Positions 8,180 through 17,200 of a DNA stretch of 64,000 nt are shown here, piece by piece. The notes beneath the pieces were generated by a model. That model was not told the DNA's origin. It searched no databases and saw nothing but the letters and a program-made list of their open reading frames with translations. Source of the DNA: Pseudarthrobacter sp. SSS035 (GTDB lineage: Bacteria; Actinomycetota; Actinomycetes; Actinomycetales; Micrococcaceae); assembly GCF_023273875.1 (NCBI RefSeq), contig NZ_CP096882.1:1984001-2048000 (forward strand). Direction: 5' to 3'. Every line of letters starts with the position of its first letter. The stretch's first letter is position 1. Made by a program: the position numbers and the translations under genes.

Positions 8180-8769
8180 CAGGAGCCGCACAAGGATTCG
8201 TACCAGACGTCCTGGCCGTCGATGGCCACCTGGTCGCCGTCGAACACCACCTCGTTGCCAACGCGCCGGGTGTTGAAGATGGCCTTGCGCCCGCACCGGC
8301 AAATGGTCTTGAGCTCTTCCAGCGTGTGGGCGACCTCCATCAGCCGGCGTGATCCCGGGAAGGCATGCGTCAGGAAGTCTGTCCTGATGCCGTAGGCGAG
8401 GACGGGCACGTTGTCCAGGACGGCGACGCGGAACAGGTCATCCACCTGGTCCGGGGTGAGGAACTGGGCCTCGTCCACCAGCAGGCAGGCCACCGGTTTC
8501 TGGTCCACGTGCTCCAGCAGGGCGTCGGGGTCATCGCCGGCGGCATGGGCGGCGAAGAGCTCACGCACAGGCGTGGTGGCGGAGATCAGGAAGTCCACGG
8601 ACCGGGTCATGCCCAGCCGGGACACAATGTCGGTATCGCCTTTGGTATCCACATCGGGCTTGGCGAGAAGGACACGCTGGCCCCGCTCCTCGTAGTTGAA
8701 GGCGGCCTGCAGGAGCCCGGTGGACTTTCCCGAGTTCATGGCGCCGTAGCGGAAGTAGAGCTTGGCCAA
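8143..8769 (-). CDS. tdk: Thymidine kinase (type II)
   Basis: 208 residues from a TTG (bases 8769-8767) with AAGGA 5 bases upstream. The P-loop 'GAMNSGKST' is at residues 9-17, the 'LLVDEAQFLTP' motif holds the likely catalytic Glu100, and two Cys pairs (157/159 and 194/197) form the expected zinc site of type II thymidine kinases. It phosphorylates thymidine to dTMP in the salvage pathway. The P-loop Ala-Met-Asn replaces the commoner Pro-Met-Phe. The 3' end overlaps the FUSC gene on the other strand by 37 bases. Nothing around it suggests an operon with other nucleotide genes. Confidence 0.93.
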   Translation of the reverse strand: MAKLYFRYGAMNSGKSTGLLQAAFNYEERGQRVLLAKPDVDTKGDTDIVSRLGMTRSVDFLISATTPVRELFAAHAAGDDPDALLEHVDQKPVACLLVDEAQFLTPDQVDDLFRVAVLDNVPVLAYGIRTDFLTHAFPGSRRLMEVAHTLEELKTICRCGRKAIFNTRRVGNEVVFDGDQVAIDGQDVWYESLCGSCYLEESGGRLGS

Positions 8770-8883
8770 GGGGGTCCTTTCAATGGGTCCGGCTATCGAT
8801 CTTATGCCGTACGCCCCAGGGACACGGCTGCAGCCTGTCCTGCGGACCTTGCCCGCCGCCGTCGGGCATGTTCCGTCGGCCGG

Positions 8884-10692
8884 TCAGCGCATGGGTGCGG
8901 CTGGTTCCTTGTCGCCAGAAACGTCCACCGACGACGAACCCGGCATCTGCGCGGTCCCCGGGATGCCGCGGGGGCGCTTCTGCGCTTTTTGACGTCTGCT
9001 GGTTCGGCCGTAGACCAAGTACATCGTCAATCCGGTGATGACCATCAGCAGCACTGTGTACACGAACGTGTTGGCCACGCCGGCCACGCCTTCAGCGCCA
9101 TCGGTGTTGGCCTTGATGACCAGGCCCAGCGGCTGGACCAGCGGGTGAGCCAGGAAGATCGCGGTGTCGTAGTCATCCAGCAGGCTGTTGAAGTTCAGGG
9201 CTGCGATCGCTGCGGCGGCGGGAAGCACCAGGGGCAGCAGGATGCGGCGGAACACGTAGAGGGTCTTGGCGCCCATAATGGCCGCCGCTTCCTCCAGTGA
9301 CGAGTTCACCGAGGCGAATGAGGCCTTAAGCATGCGGAGGGTAAACGGGATCTTGACGGTCACGAACGCGATCAGCAGGATCACAGTGGTGCCCGTCAGC
9401 ACCGCACCGCCCACCAGCGGATTCGGGTGGTCGTAGCTGATGATCAGTCCCAGGGCGAGGAGCGCCGACGGCAGGATCCACGGGATGTGGAGCAAGTACT
9501 CGAAAACCGTGGTGGCCCAGTTCCTGTACTTTTGCAGCAGCCGGGCCACAAACAGCAGCCCGCCCACCGCGATGATGGCGGCGAGGGCGCTGTAGATGAC
9601 GCTGACGATGAAGGGCCGCAGGCCGGATTCCTGGGTCAGGACGCGGACGTAGTTGTCCAGTGTCAGGCTGCCCAGCGAGAGCTGCCCGGTCTGGATGGCC
9701 GCCCCGTCGGCGAAGGAATAGAGCACAATCAGCAGTACCGGCAGGGTGTACACAGCGAACAGCAGGTAGGCGACGGTGTGGACGACGGCGTTGGCCAACG
9801 GGTCGGTGATCTGCTGTTTCTGCAGGGCGGACGAAACCTTGGACACCGAGAAGTAGGTGCCGCCCTTCTCCATCCGGGTCATCACGGCCAGCATCAGGAT
9901 GGTGGCCACACCCAGGATGACGGCCAGCAGGGCCGCCAGGTCCCGCGATGTGGGGCTGTTGGTGAAGGTCAGGATCATGGGAGTGATGGTTTGGAAATCC
10001 CTGCCACCGAGCACCTGGGGGGCGCTGAGGGCACCCAGGCCGGTGAGGAAGGACAGAATGGTGACGGCGAACAGCGTGGGCTTGAGCATCGGGAGGACAA
10101 CCCGGCGCAGAATGGTCCAGTCGGACGCGCCGAGGTTCTTGGCGGCCTCGATGGTCTGGAAATCCACACCCTTAAGCGCGTTGGCCACAAACAGCATGTG
10201 GTTGGTGGTGGTGGCGAACGTCATCACTACCAGGACTGCAAAGAAGCCGGAGAACCACGCTGAGTCCATGCCGGGGAAGACTTTCAGCAGCAGGGACGTG
10301 ACGATGCCCTTGTCCCCGTAGATGAACTTGTATCCGGCCGCCAGCACGATGCCGCCATAGATGAACGTAGAGGCATACCCAAGGAACAAAATCCTGGATC
10401 CGCGGATCCTGAAGTACTGCGTGACCAAGACAATGAAAATTCCCACCACGTTGACCGTGACAGACAGCGCCACGGCCAGGAGGAAGCTGTTACCCAGGGA
10501 CTTCATGGCCCGCTGCGAGGAGAACAGCTTTTCGGCGGCGCGGCCGGAGAAGCTGCCGTCCGGGAAGAACGTGGCAATGAGGACGTTGAGGTTGGGCCAC
10601 ACCAGGAACGCCGCAATAAACCAGGTCAGGATTACGCCCACGGTCAGGACGAACGGGGAGCGCACCATGCCCTTGGCGGACGCGGCGCTCAT
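8884..10692 (-). CDS. ABC transporter permease, two fused domains (iron(III)/aminoethylphosphonate importer type)
   Basis: 602 residues with two tandem permease domains of about six helices each (around 15-270 and 310-565), as in FbpB/AfuB-type systems where both permease halves are in one chain. Each half has an EAA-type loop: 'EAAKNLGASDWTILRRVVLPML' in the first (split here as EAAKNLGASDW and RRVVLPML) and 'EEAAAIMGAKTLYVFRRILL' in the second. It forms the membrane channel for the ATPase and lipoprotein encoded just upstream. The ATG overlaps the ATPase stop by 4 bases. Substrate is probably ferric iron or a small organic ligand; sequence alone does not settle it. Confidence 0.88.
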   Translation of the reverse strand: MSAASAKGMVRSPFVLTVGVILTWFIAAFLVWPNLNVLIATFFPDGSFSGRAAEKLFSSQRAMKSLGNSFLLAVALSVTVNVVGIFIVLVTQYFRIRGSRILFLGYASTFIYGGIVLAAGYKFIYGDKGIVTSLLLKVFPGMDSAWFSGFFAVLVVMTFATTTNHMLFVANALKGVDFQTIEAAKNLGASDWTILRRVVLPMLKPTLFAVTILSFLTGLGALSAPQVLGGRDFQTITPMILTFTNSPTSRDLAALLAVILGVATILMLAVMTRMEKGGTYFSVSKVSSALQKQQITDPLANAVVHTVAYLLFAVYTLPVLLIVLYSFADGAAIQTGQLSLGSLTLDNYVRVLTQESGLRPFIVSVIYSALAAIIAVGGLLFVARLLQKYRNWATTVFEYLLHIPWILPSALLALGLIISYDHPNPLVGGAVLTGTTVILLIAFVTVKIPFTLRMLKASFASVNSSLEEAAAIMGAKTLYVFRRILLPLVLPAAAAIAALNFNSLLDDYDTAIFLAHPLVQPLGLVIKANTDGAEGVAGVANTFVYTVLLMVITGLTMYLVYGRTSRRQKAQKRPRGIPGTAQMPGSSSVDVSGDKEPAAPMR

Positions 10693-11756
10693 GGCAGGGA
10701 CACTGCCGGGTCCAGTCTGTCCAGCGCCTTGCCGCTGTCCGCGTGGTACTGCAGGATGTGTCCGGGCTCGACGTAAAGGGTGATCGCGGTGCCGGCTTCC
10801 GGGTGCACGCCGCCGTCTTCCCTGACCAGCAGCCGGATCTCCGCGCCGTGGCTGCGTACAACGTAGCGGCTGTGGAGGCCGTGGTAGGTGCGCGACACCA
10901 CCTTCCCGGACAGGCCGACGGCGGCGCCTCCGTCCGCGGGCGGGGTCAGGGACGCCTTTTCCACGCGGAGGTAGGAGTTCGCTGCGAGGCTGAGTCCGGC
11001 GCCGGAGATCCGGTTCACTTCGGCCATGAAATCGGCAGTGAGGGCGGAACTGTCGCCGATGAAGTTGCAGACAAATTCGGTGGCTGCCTGGTCGTAGATG
11101 CTCTGGGGTGTGCCCACCTGCTCCACCACGCCCCTGTTGAAGACGGCCACCCGGTCGCTCATGGCCAGGGCCTCGTCCTGGTCGTGTGTCACGTAGACAG
11201 TGGTGATCCCGAACTCGCTCTGCAGGTCCTTGAGTTGCTGGCGCAACTGGTGCCTGAGCTTCGCGTCCAGGTTGGACAGCGGCTCGTCCAGGAGCAGGAT
11301 CTTGGGCTTGAGCACCAGGGCGCGGGCAACTGCCACGCGTTGCTGCTGGCCGCCCGAAAGCTCGGCCACGTTCTTGTGCAGCTGTTCATCGCTGAGTTCC
11401 ACCCGGTGCGCGATGTCGCGCACAAGGCTGTCGCTTTCGGCTGATTTCTCTTTCCGTACCCGGAGGCCGAAGGCGATGTTTTCCCACACGCTCATGCTGG
11501 GGAACAGCGCATAGTTCTGGAACACCATGCCCACTTGGCGCTTGTCGCTGGGCAGCTTCGTGACGTTCTTCCCGTCCACATGCACGCTTCCCTTGGAAGG
11601 TTCAATGAAGCCCGCCAGTGTCCGGAGCGCCGTTGTTTTGCCGCAGCCGGATGGACCCAGCAGGGTGAAGAATTCTCCCGGCCTGACATGGAGGTCAAGG
11701 TTGGGGATGGCAGTGAAATCGCCGAACGTGACTTCGATGTTGTCCAAGCGGATCAT
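10689..11756 (-). CDS. ABC transporter ATP-binding protein (FbpC/PotA type)
   Basis: 355 residues. Walker A 'GPSGCGKTT', Q-loop 'QNYALFPSMSV', signature 'ELSGGQQQRVAVARAL', Walker B 'ILLLDEPLSNLD' and switch His in 'YVTHDQDEALA' are all present. The C-terminal 120 residues form the TOBE regulatory domain common to the iron, sulfate and polyamine importers. It powers the fused permease encoded downstream (4-base overlap) and the lipoprotein encoded upstream (39-base gap). The order binding protein, ATPase, permease is slightly unusual because the permease is usually second. Confidence 0.93.
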   Translation of the reverse strand: MIRLDNIEVTFGDFTAIPNLDLHVRPGEFFTLLGPSGCGKTTALRTLAGFIEPSKGSVHVDGKNVTKLPSDKRQVGMVFQNYALFPSMSVWENIAFGLRVRKEKSAESDSLVRDIAHRVELSDEQLHKNVAELSGGQQQRVAVARALVLKPKILLLDEPLSNLDAKLRHQLRQQLKDLQSEFGITTVYVTHDQDEALAMSDRVAVFNRGVVEQVGTPQSIYDQAATEFVCNFIGDSSALTADFMAEVNRISGAGLSLAANSYLRVEKASLTPPADGGAAVGLSGKVVSRTYHGLHSRYVVRSHGAEIRLLVREDGGVHPEAGTAITLYVEPGHILQYHADSGKALDRLDPAVSLP

Positions 11757-11795
11757 GGTGAAACCTGTCTGGTGGGGCTGGAAGGGGACGGACGA

Positions 11796-12872
11796 CTACT
11801 GCATGTATTCCAGTTCGATTTTCTCCACCCACGAGCCCATGTTTTCCTGGACGAATTCCCAGTCGATGTCCTGCTGCTTGAGGTCCGCGAAGAAGTCCAC
11901 CACGTCAGGGTTAGCCTTCGCTGCGGCACTCTTGTTCACCGGCATCGAATTGAACTGCTTGGCCCAGGCACCCTGCACATCCGCGCTGCCGAACCAGTCG
12001 ATGAACTTCTGCGCTTCTTCCTTTTTGTCTGTCCCCTTAACGAGGGCCACCTGCTCCACAGCGAGGGGAACGCCGACCGATGGCTTGACGGACTCCACGT
12101 TGACCTTGAAGGTCTTCTCGCGTTCGGCGATGATCGAGGACGGCATCTGGCCCATGTCCGCTTCGCCGCTGGCTATGCGGGCAAAAAGATCCGTCTTGGG
12201 TACTGCGGGGCTGCCGTGCTGGAAGTACTGCTCAGCCTGCTTCCAGCCTTCGTCGGAGATGCCGAGGTCACCGGAGTCGTCCTTATAACGGGTGAGGATG
12301 CCGGCGAACACCAGCTGTGCCGTGGCAGTTCCCATGCCGGTGACGCGCTCATAGCGGTCCTTGAATTCGTCCTTGGTCCAGAGGTCCGTCCAGTCTTTGG
12401 GAGCGGCGTCGGCGGTGACCTTATCCGAGTTGTAGCCCAGCAGGATGGCCTGCTTCACCAGCGGCCAATAGGCTTCGCCGTCTCCCAGGGCTGGGTCAAT
12501 TTCTCCTGCCCACGCCGGCTTGTAGGCCTCAAGGGCGTCCGCGGCCTTGATCTGGGCGAAGTACATGTTGTTCAGTCCAAAGGCCACGTCAGCAATCGGG
12601 TTGTTCTTTTCGGCGATCAGCTTGTTGGTGGCGTCCGCTCCGCCGGCACCCACAACTTCGACTTTGTAACCCGCTTTCGCGGCCTCCGTAGTCAGCCATT
12701 CACCACGGCCTTCCCCATTGGAGTTCGTATAGATCACGAGGGTTTCGCCGGAACCACCGGCCGGCGCGGACGAGGAACCACCAGAGGCTGCAGGGGTGGC
12801 TGCTCCTCCGCCGCAACCGGCAAGCAGGGTGATGGCGAGGACGGCGGCGGCCAGGGTTTGGACTTTACGCAC
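11796..12872 (-). CDS. ABC transporter substrate-binding lipoprotein (type 2, FbpA-like)
   Basis: 358 residues. The N-terminus has a lipoprotein signal: basic start, hydrophobic stretch and the lipobox LLAGC with Cys20 as the lipidated residue, followed by a Gly/Ser/Pro-rich linker. The mature part reads 'LVIYTNSNGEGRGEWL', like periplasmic iron(III), thiamine and 2-aminoethylphosphonate binding proteins. It is the first gene of the minus-strand operon with the ATPase and fused permease. The ligand is not resolved; the aromatic iron-ligand pair of true FbpA proteins is not obvious by eye. Confidence 0.88.
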   Translation of the reverse strand: MRKVQTLAAAVLAITLLAGCGGGAATPAASGGSSSAPAGGSGETLVIYTNSNGEGRGEWLTTEAAKAGYKVEVVGAGGADATNKLIAEKNNPIADVAFGLNNMYFAQIKAADALEAYKPAWAGEIDPALGDGEAYWPLVKQAILLGYNSDKVTADAAPKDWTDLWTKDEFKDRYERVTGMGTATAQLVFAGILTRYKDDSGDLGISDEGWKQAEQYFQHGSPAVPKTDLFARIASGEADMGQMPSSIIAEREKTFKVNVESVKPSVGVPLAVEQVALVKGTDKKEEAQKFIDWFGSADVQGAWAKQFNSMPVNKSAAAKANPDVVDFFADLKQQDIDWEFVQENMGSWVEKIELEYMQ

Positions 12873-13061
12873 GATCAGGACTCATTTCTTCACTGGAACG
12901 AACCGGAGCATATTCCGGCAAGCCTATAGGCGGACTGTGCAGATAAGGGCGATAAATGCTATCGATTTGATAAACAGCCCGGCTGATTAGTCTTGTCCGG
13001 TCAAGGGAACATCCAGCGCACGGTTCATTAACTGGCCGTGAACGTTGAGGGACCTGCTCCT

Positions 13062-13091
13062 GACGTGTCAGTGACGGATGACTGACACGTC
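13062..13091 (-). terminator. Hairpin downstream of the thioesterase gene
   Basis: Perfect 11-bp arms GACGTGTCAGT (13062-13072) and ACTGACACGTC (13081-13091) enclose an 8-base loop, 4 bases after the minus-strand thioesterase stop. No T-run follows on the minus strand, so it may be a terminator or only a 3'-stabilising stem. Confidence 0.6.
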
Positions 13092-13095
13092 CTGC

Positions 13096-13530
13096 TCAGT
13101 CCTGAATGAGGGTTTCCGTCAGGTGATGCGTGGGAATCCGGTCCCGCTCATAAGTGATTTCGGTGTAGCCGTGGGGCTCGGGCTTGCCGGCCGGGCTGAG
13201 GTTCACAAAGACGATCTCTTCGATGGTGAGGATGCTTTGGCGCGTGATCATGTTGCGGACTTCGGCGCGCATAGTCAATGACGTCCGTCCGAAGCGCGTC
13301 GCCGTCAGGCCCATTTCCACCAGGTCTCCCTGCACGGCAGAGCTGACGAAGTTGATTTCGGAGATGTACTTGGTGACGGCGCGGCCGTTGCCCAGCTGGA
13401 GGATGGCGTAGATCGCGGCCTCCTCATCGATCCACTTCAGCAGGCTTCCGCCGAAAAGGGTCCCGTTGGCGTTCAGGTCCTCCGGCCGGATCCATTTGCG
13501 GGTGCGGAAGGTGATGTCGGTGGATTCCAT
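13096..13530 (-). CDS. Acyl-CoA thioesterase, hotdog fold (YciA-like)
   Basis: 144 residues, the size of a single hotdog domain. 'LNANGTLFGGSLLKWIDEEAAI' near residues 19-40 is the conserved helix region (Asn, Gly-Gly and the catalytic Asp/Glu) of YciA/BACH acyl-CoA thioesterases; 'KYISEINFVSSAVQGDLVEMG' follows. It hydrolyses acyl-CoA to free acid and CoA in the cytoplasm; chain length cannot be predicted. It stands alone between the ABC importer operon and a GNAT gene, all on the minus strand. Confidence 0.87.
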   Translation of the reverse strand: MESTDITFRTRKWIRPEDLNANGTLFGGSLLKWIDEEAAIYAILQLGNGRAVTKYISEINFVSSAVQGDLVEMGLTATRFGRTSLTMRAEVRNMITRQSILTIEEIVFVNLSPAGKPEPHGYTEITYERDRIPTHHLTETLIQD

Positions 13531-13606
13531 ATGGCGAGGTTAGCGTGCCGCGGCGCAGGTTACGTGGTGGCAGTTGTTGTGTAACGGACCGCCGCCCGGA
13601 TTTGGC

Positions 13607-14110
13607 TCAGGCCATGGCAGTGTGGGCGGCGCTGTGCGAGTCAATCGACTTGGCGTAGCAGTACGAGTGCTCCACGCCCACGTAAGCGCCAAAGTTGGGG
13701 ACGGAATCGAAGCCGGAGTTCTCGTAGAAGTTCCGGCCGTCCGGCTGGGCCGAGCCTGCTTCGGCCTTGATGCGGGTGATGCCCTGCTTGTGCGCCTCGG
13801 CTTCGAGGGCAGCCAGGATGGAGCTGGCCACGCCGGAGCCGCGCGTATACGGGAGCACGTAGAGCCGCTTGATTTCGGCCGTGGCGCGGTCCAGCAGCCT
13901 GAGTCCGCCGCAGCCCACGGGCTGTCCCGAGCCTTTGTCGTACGCCACCAGGAACACGGCACAGTCAGCGCCCGACGGCGGGGTCCCCGGTTCGTGGTCA
14001 GGGGTACCGAAGCGGGCGTCCAGTTCCGCCTGCTGGGCCCTGCGCAGATCGGCACCCACAGGGTTGGCCCAGGTGACCTGCCTGATGTTGAGCCGTGGGT
14101 TGGTCTGCAT
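13607..14110 (-). CDS. GNAT family N-acetyltransferase
   Basis: 167 residues. The core GNAT pattern is visible: beta-strand 'CAVFLVAYDKGSGQPVGCGGL', then 'AEIKRLYVLPYTRGSGVASSIL' with the acetyl-CoA pyrophosphate loop (RGSGVA), and the C-terminal 'NFYENSGF' motif. It should transfer an acetyl group from acetyl-CoA to an amine; the acceptor is unknown. It is separated by 97 bases from the glutamate dehydrogenase gene on the same strand, and nothing ties the two functionally. Confidence 0.87.
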   Translation of the reverse strand: MQTNPRLNIRQVTWANPVGADLRRAQQAELDARFGTPDHEPGTPPSGADCAVFLVAYDKGSGQPVGCGGLRLLDRATAEIKRLYVLPYTRGSGVASSILAALEAEAHKQGITRIKAEAGSAQPDGRNFYENSGFDSVPNFGAYVGVEHSYCYAKSIDSHSAAHTAMA

Positions 14111-14207
14111 CGCGAGCCTCTTTCGCCGGAGGGGTTATGCACATCAAGCCTACGAAGCCGCGGTTACCGTGGTGTTTCCTTGGCGTAAGCGTCCGGAGAA
14201 CTACCGG

Positions 14208-17200
14208 CTACCGGCGGACCAGGGTTCGCAGCAGCTTCAGGGCGACGGAGATCGAGGCGATGTCCACGTCCCCTGGTTTCGTCACTTCAGCAAACGTGTC
14301 CTTGATCCGGGCCAGCTGCTCCTGGTACCCGCGCTCCCAGGCCACGATCCGTTCCATGGCATCGACTCCTGCAGCTTGTGGCGGAGTGGACTTCATGACG
14401 GACGTGGTCATGTCGGCGGCGGCCGAATAGGCATCGTCACGCAGGGCCGCCCGGGCAAGGGCTTCCCAGCGGTTCGCCCTCGGGAGGTCCGTTATGCGAA
14501 GCAACAACCTGACCACGCCAATGCGCTCGAAGATTGCGTAGTGGACGTCGATGATCGCGGTGACGGGCTCCCGGACTTGTTCCGAGATGAGCGAGATGTC
14601 AAGGAGGCCGAAGCTTTCCAGCAAATCAGACGCCCGCTTGCCGAGCTCCGCGGGCAGACCGACGCTGTCCCAGTGCGCCAGGCGGTCCTCCACAAGATCA
14701 AGATCGGACCCGCGCAAGTAGTGCGAGGTCTTGGTTCGAAGGATGTCGAGCGTCGGCTTGATGCGGGCCAGGGCTTCGGAGATCGGCTGGTCCCTGTGGT
14801 CATGGGTCACATACCAGCGGGTGGCGCGGTCCAAAAGCCTGCGCATGTGCAGGGCCACCCCGGCGCTTTCCTTGCTGGGGAATTCCGGGGGAAGTGCGGC
14901 CAGGGCCGCGACTATTGAATCCAGATCGTAAGCCTCCCGCAGGACCACGAAGGCCCTGGCAACGGCGGCGGCGCTGGCCGTGGTTTCCTCGATGGCGCGG
15001 AACGCGAAAGTAATTCCGCCGATATTGACGATGTCGTTGGCCATGACGGTTCCCACGATCTCACGGCGCAGCGGATGCCTGTCCAGTTCGGCGCCGAAGC
15101 GTTCCACGATCTGGCGGGGGAAATAGCTGCGCAGGGCCTGGTGGAACCAGGGGTCGTCGGCGAGGTCGCTGGCATTCAGTTCCCGGGCCAGTTCGATCTT
15201 GGCGTAGGCGGCCAGCACGGACAGTTCGGGGGAGGTCAGACCTTCCCCGTGCTCCAGGCGGGCGTGCAGGGCCGCCGTGCTCGGCAGCCCTTCGAGGTTC
15301 CGGTCCAGGTCGGCCGTGGTTTCCAGCCAGTCCATGGTCCGCTCGAACCCGGGGCTCCAGTTCAGCACGAGCTGCCTCTCGGCCACGAGGAGCGCGTTTT
15401 GCTCGGTGTTGTCCTTCAGGACGAGCCTGGCCACCTCATCGGTGAGCGAATGCAGGAACCCGGCCCGCTCCTCCCGGCGCATCAGTCCTGCCGCGATCAT
15501 CGCGTCGACGAAGATCTTGATGTTGACCTCGTGGTCGGAACAGTCGACGCCGGCCGAGTTGTCGATCGCGTCAGTGTTCAGGAGGACTCCGTGCAGCGCG
15601 GCTTCGATCCGGCCCCGCTGGGTGACGCCAAGGTTCCCGCCTTCGGCGATGACCCGGGCCCGCAGTTCGTGTCCATTGATGCGGATGGCGTCGTTGGCCT
15701 TGTCTCCCACCTCGGCCTGGGTTTCGCTGGAGGCCTTGATGTACGTGCCGATGCCGCCGTTGTAGATCAGATCCACGGGGGCGCGCAGGATGGCCTGGAG
15801 GAGTTCCTGCGGCGCCATGCTGCTCCGGCCCCTTTCGAGGCCCAGCGCGATCCGGACCGGATCGCTGATCGGGACGGTCTTTGCGGACCGGGGGTAGACG
15901 CCGCCGCCCGCGCTGATGGTCCGGGCGTCATAGTCGGCCCAGGAGGACCGGGGCAGCCCGAAAAGCCGCCGGCGTTCGGCGTAGGAGGCGTCCGGATCGG
16001 GGTTGGGGTCCAGGAAGATGTGCCGGTGGTCGAAGGCTGCCACCAGCACGATATGGCGGGAGAGCAGCATCCCGTTGCCGAAGACGTCGCCGCTCATGTC
16101 GCCGATGCCCGCGACCGTGAAATCCTCCTGCTGCGTGTCCAGGCCCAGCTCGCTGAAGTGCTGCTTCACCGACGCCCACACGCCGCGGGCCGTGATGCCC
16201 ATTGCCTTGTGGTCGTAGCCTACGGACCCGCCGGAGGCGAAGGCGTCGTCGAGCCAGAAGCCGTACGCGTGGGCCACCTCGTTGGCGGTGTCCGAAAAAG
16301 CAGCCGTCCCCTTGTCCGCGGCCACCACCAGGTAGTAATCGTCGCCGTCGTGCCGGACCACATTCTTGGGGGCTACCACCGTGCCGCCGTTTCCGGAACC
16401 AAGCAGGTTGTCCGTGAGATCGAGCATTCCCCTGATAAAGATCCGGTAGCTCTCCTGCCCCTCGGCCATCCATGCGGCCCGGTCAATCGCAGGATCCGGA
16501 AGCCGTTTGGCGTAGAAGCCGCCCTTGGCCCCGGTGGGCACAATGACCGAGTTCTTGACGTTCTGGGCCTTGACCAGCCCCAGGACTTCGGTGCGGAAGT
16601 CCTCGCTGCGGTTCGACCAGCGCAGGCCGCCGCGGGCCAGCATGCCAAAGCGCAGGTGAACCCCTTCCACGCGCGGCGAGTAGACCCAGATTTCGAACTT
16701 GGGCCTCGGAAACGGTGCGTTGGGGATGGCGCCCGGGCTGAGCTTGAAGCTCACATGGGGCCTGTCCAGGAAGTAGTTGGTTCTGAGTGTGGCCTCGATC
16801 AGGTTCATGAACGTGCGGAGCAGCCGGTCGGCGTCGAGGCTGGGGATTTCCTCGATCGCGGCCATCAGTTCCTTCCTGGCGGCGGCCGTGTCGTGGAGGC
16901 GCCGGGTCCAGTCAATGCCGGGAACGAATTTGGCGTGGAACAGCGCGAGCAGTGCGTGCGTGGCCCGGGTGTTGGACAGCAGGGTGTCCGCCATGAAGCC
17001 ATAGGAATTCAGGGTGCCTAGCTGCTGCAGGTATTTGGCGTAGCTGCGGAGGACCACGGCCTGGCGCCAGCTGACCCCCTCCCTGATCACCAGGGCATCG
17101 AAGCCGTCCGACTCGATGTCTCCGCGCATGGCCGCGCAGAACGAATCCGCCAGCAGCATGCTGGTTTCCAGGGGATCGATGCCGGGCGGGTACTTCAGCC

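Noticed and set aside
15075..17021. 648-residue plus-strand frame inside the glutamate dehydrogenase gene
   Set aside because: Mirror frame of a certain gene; composition is unnatural and no ribosome site precedes it.
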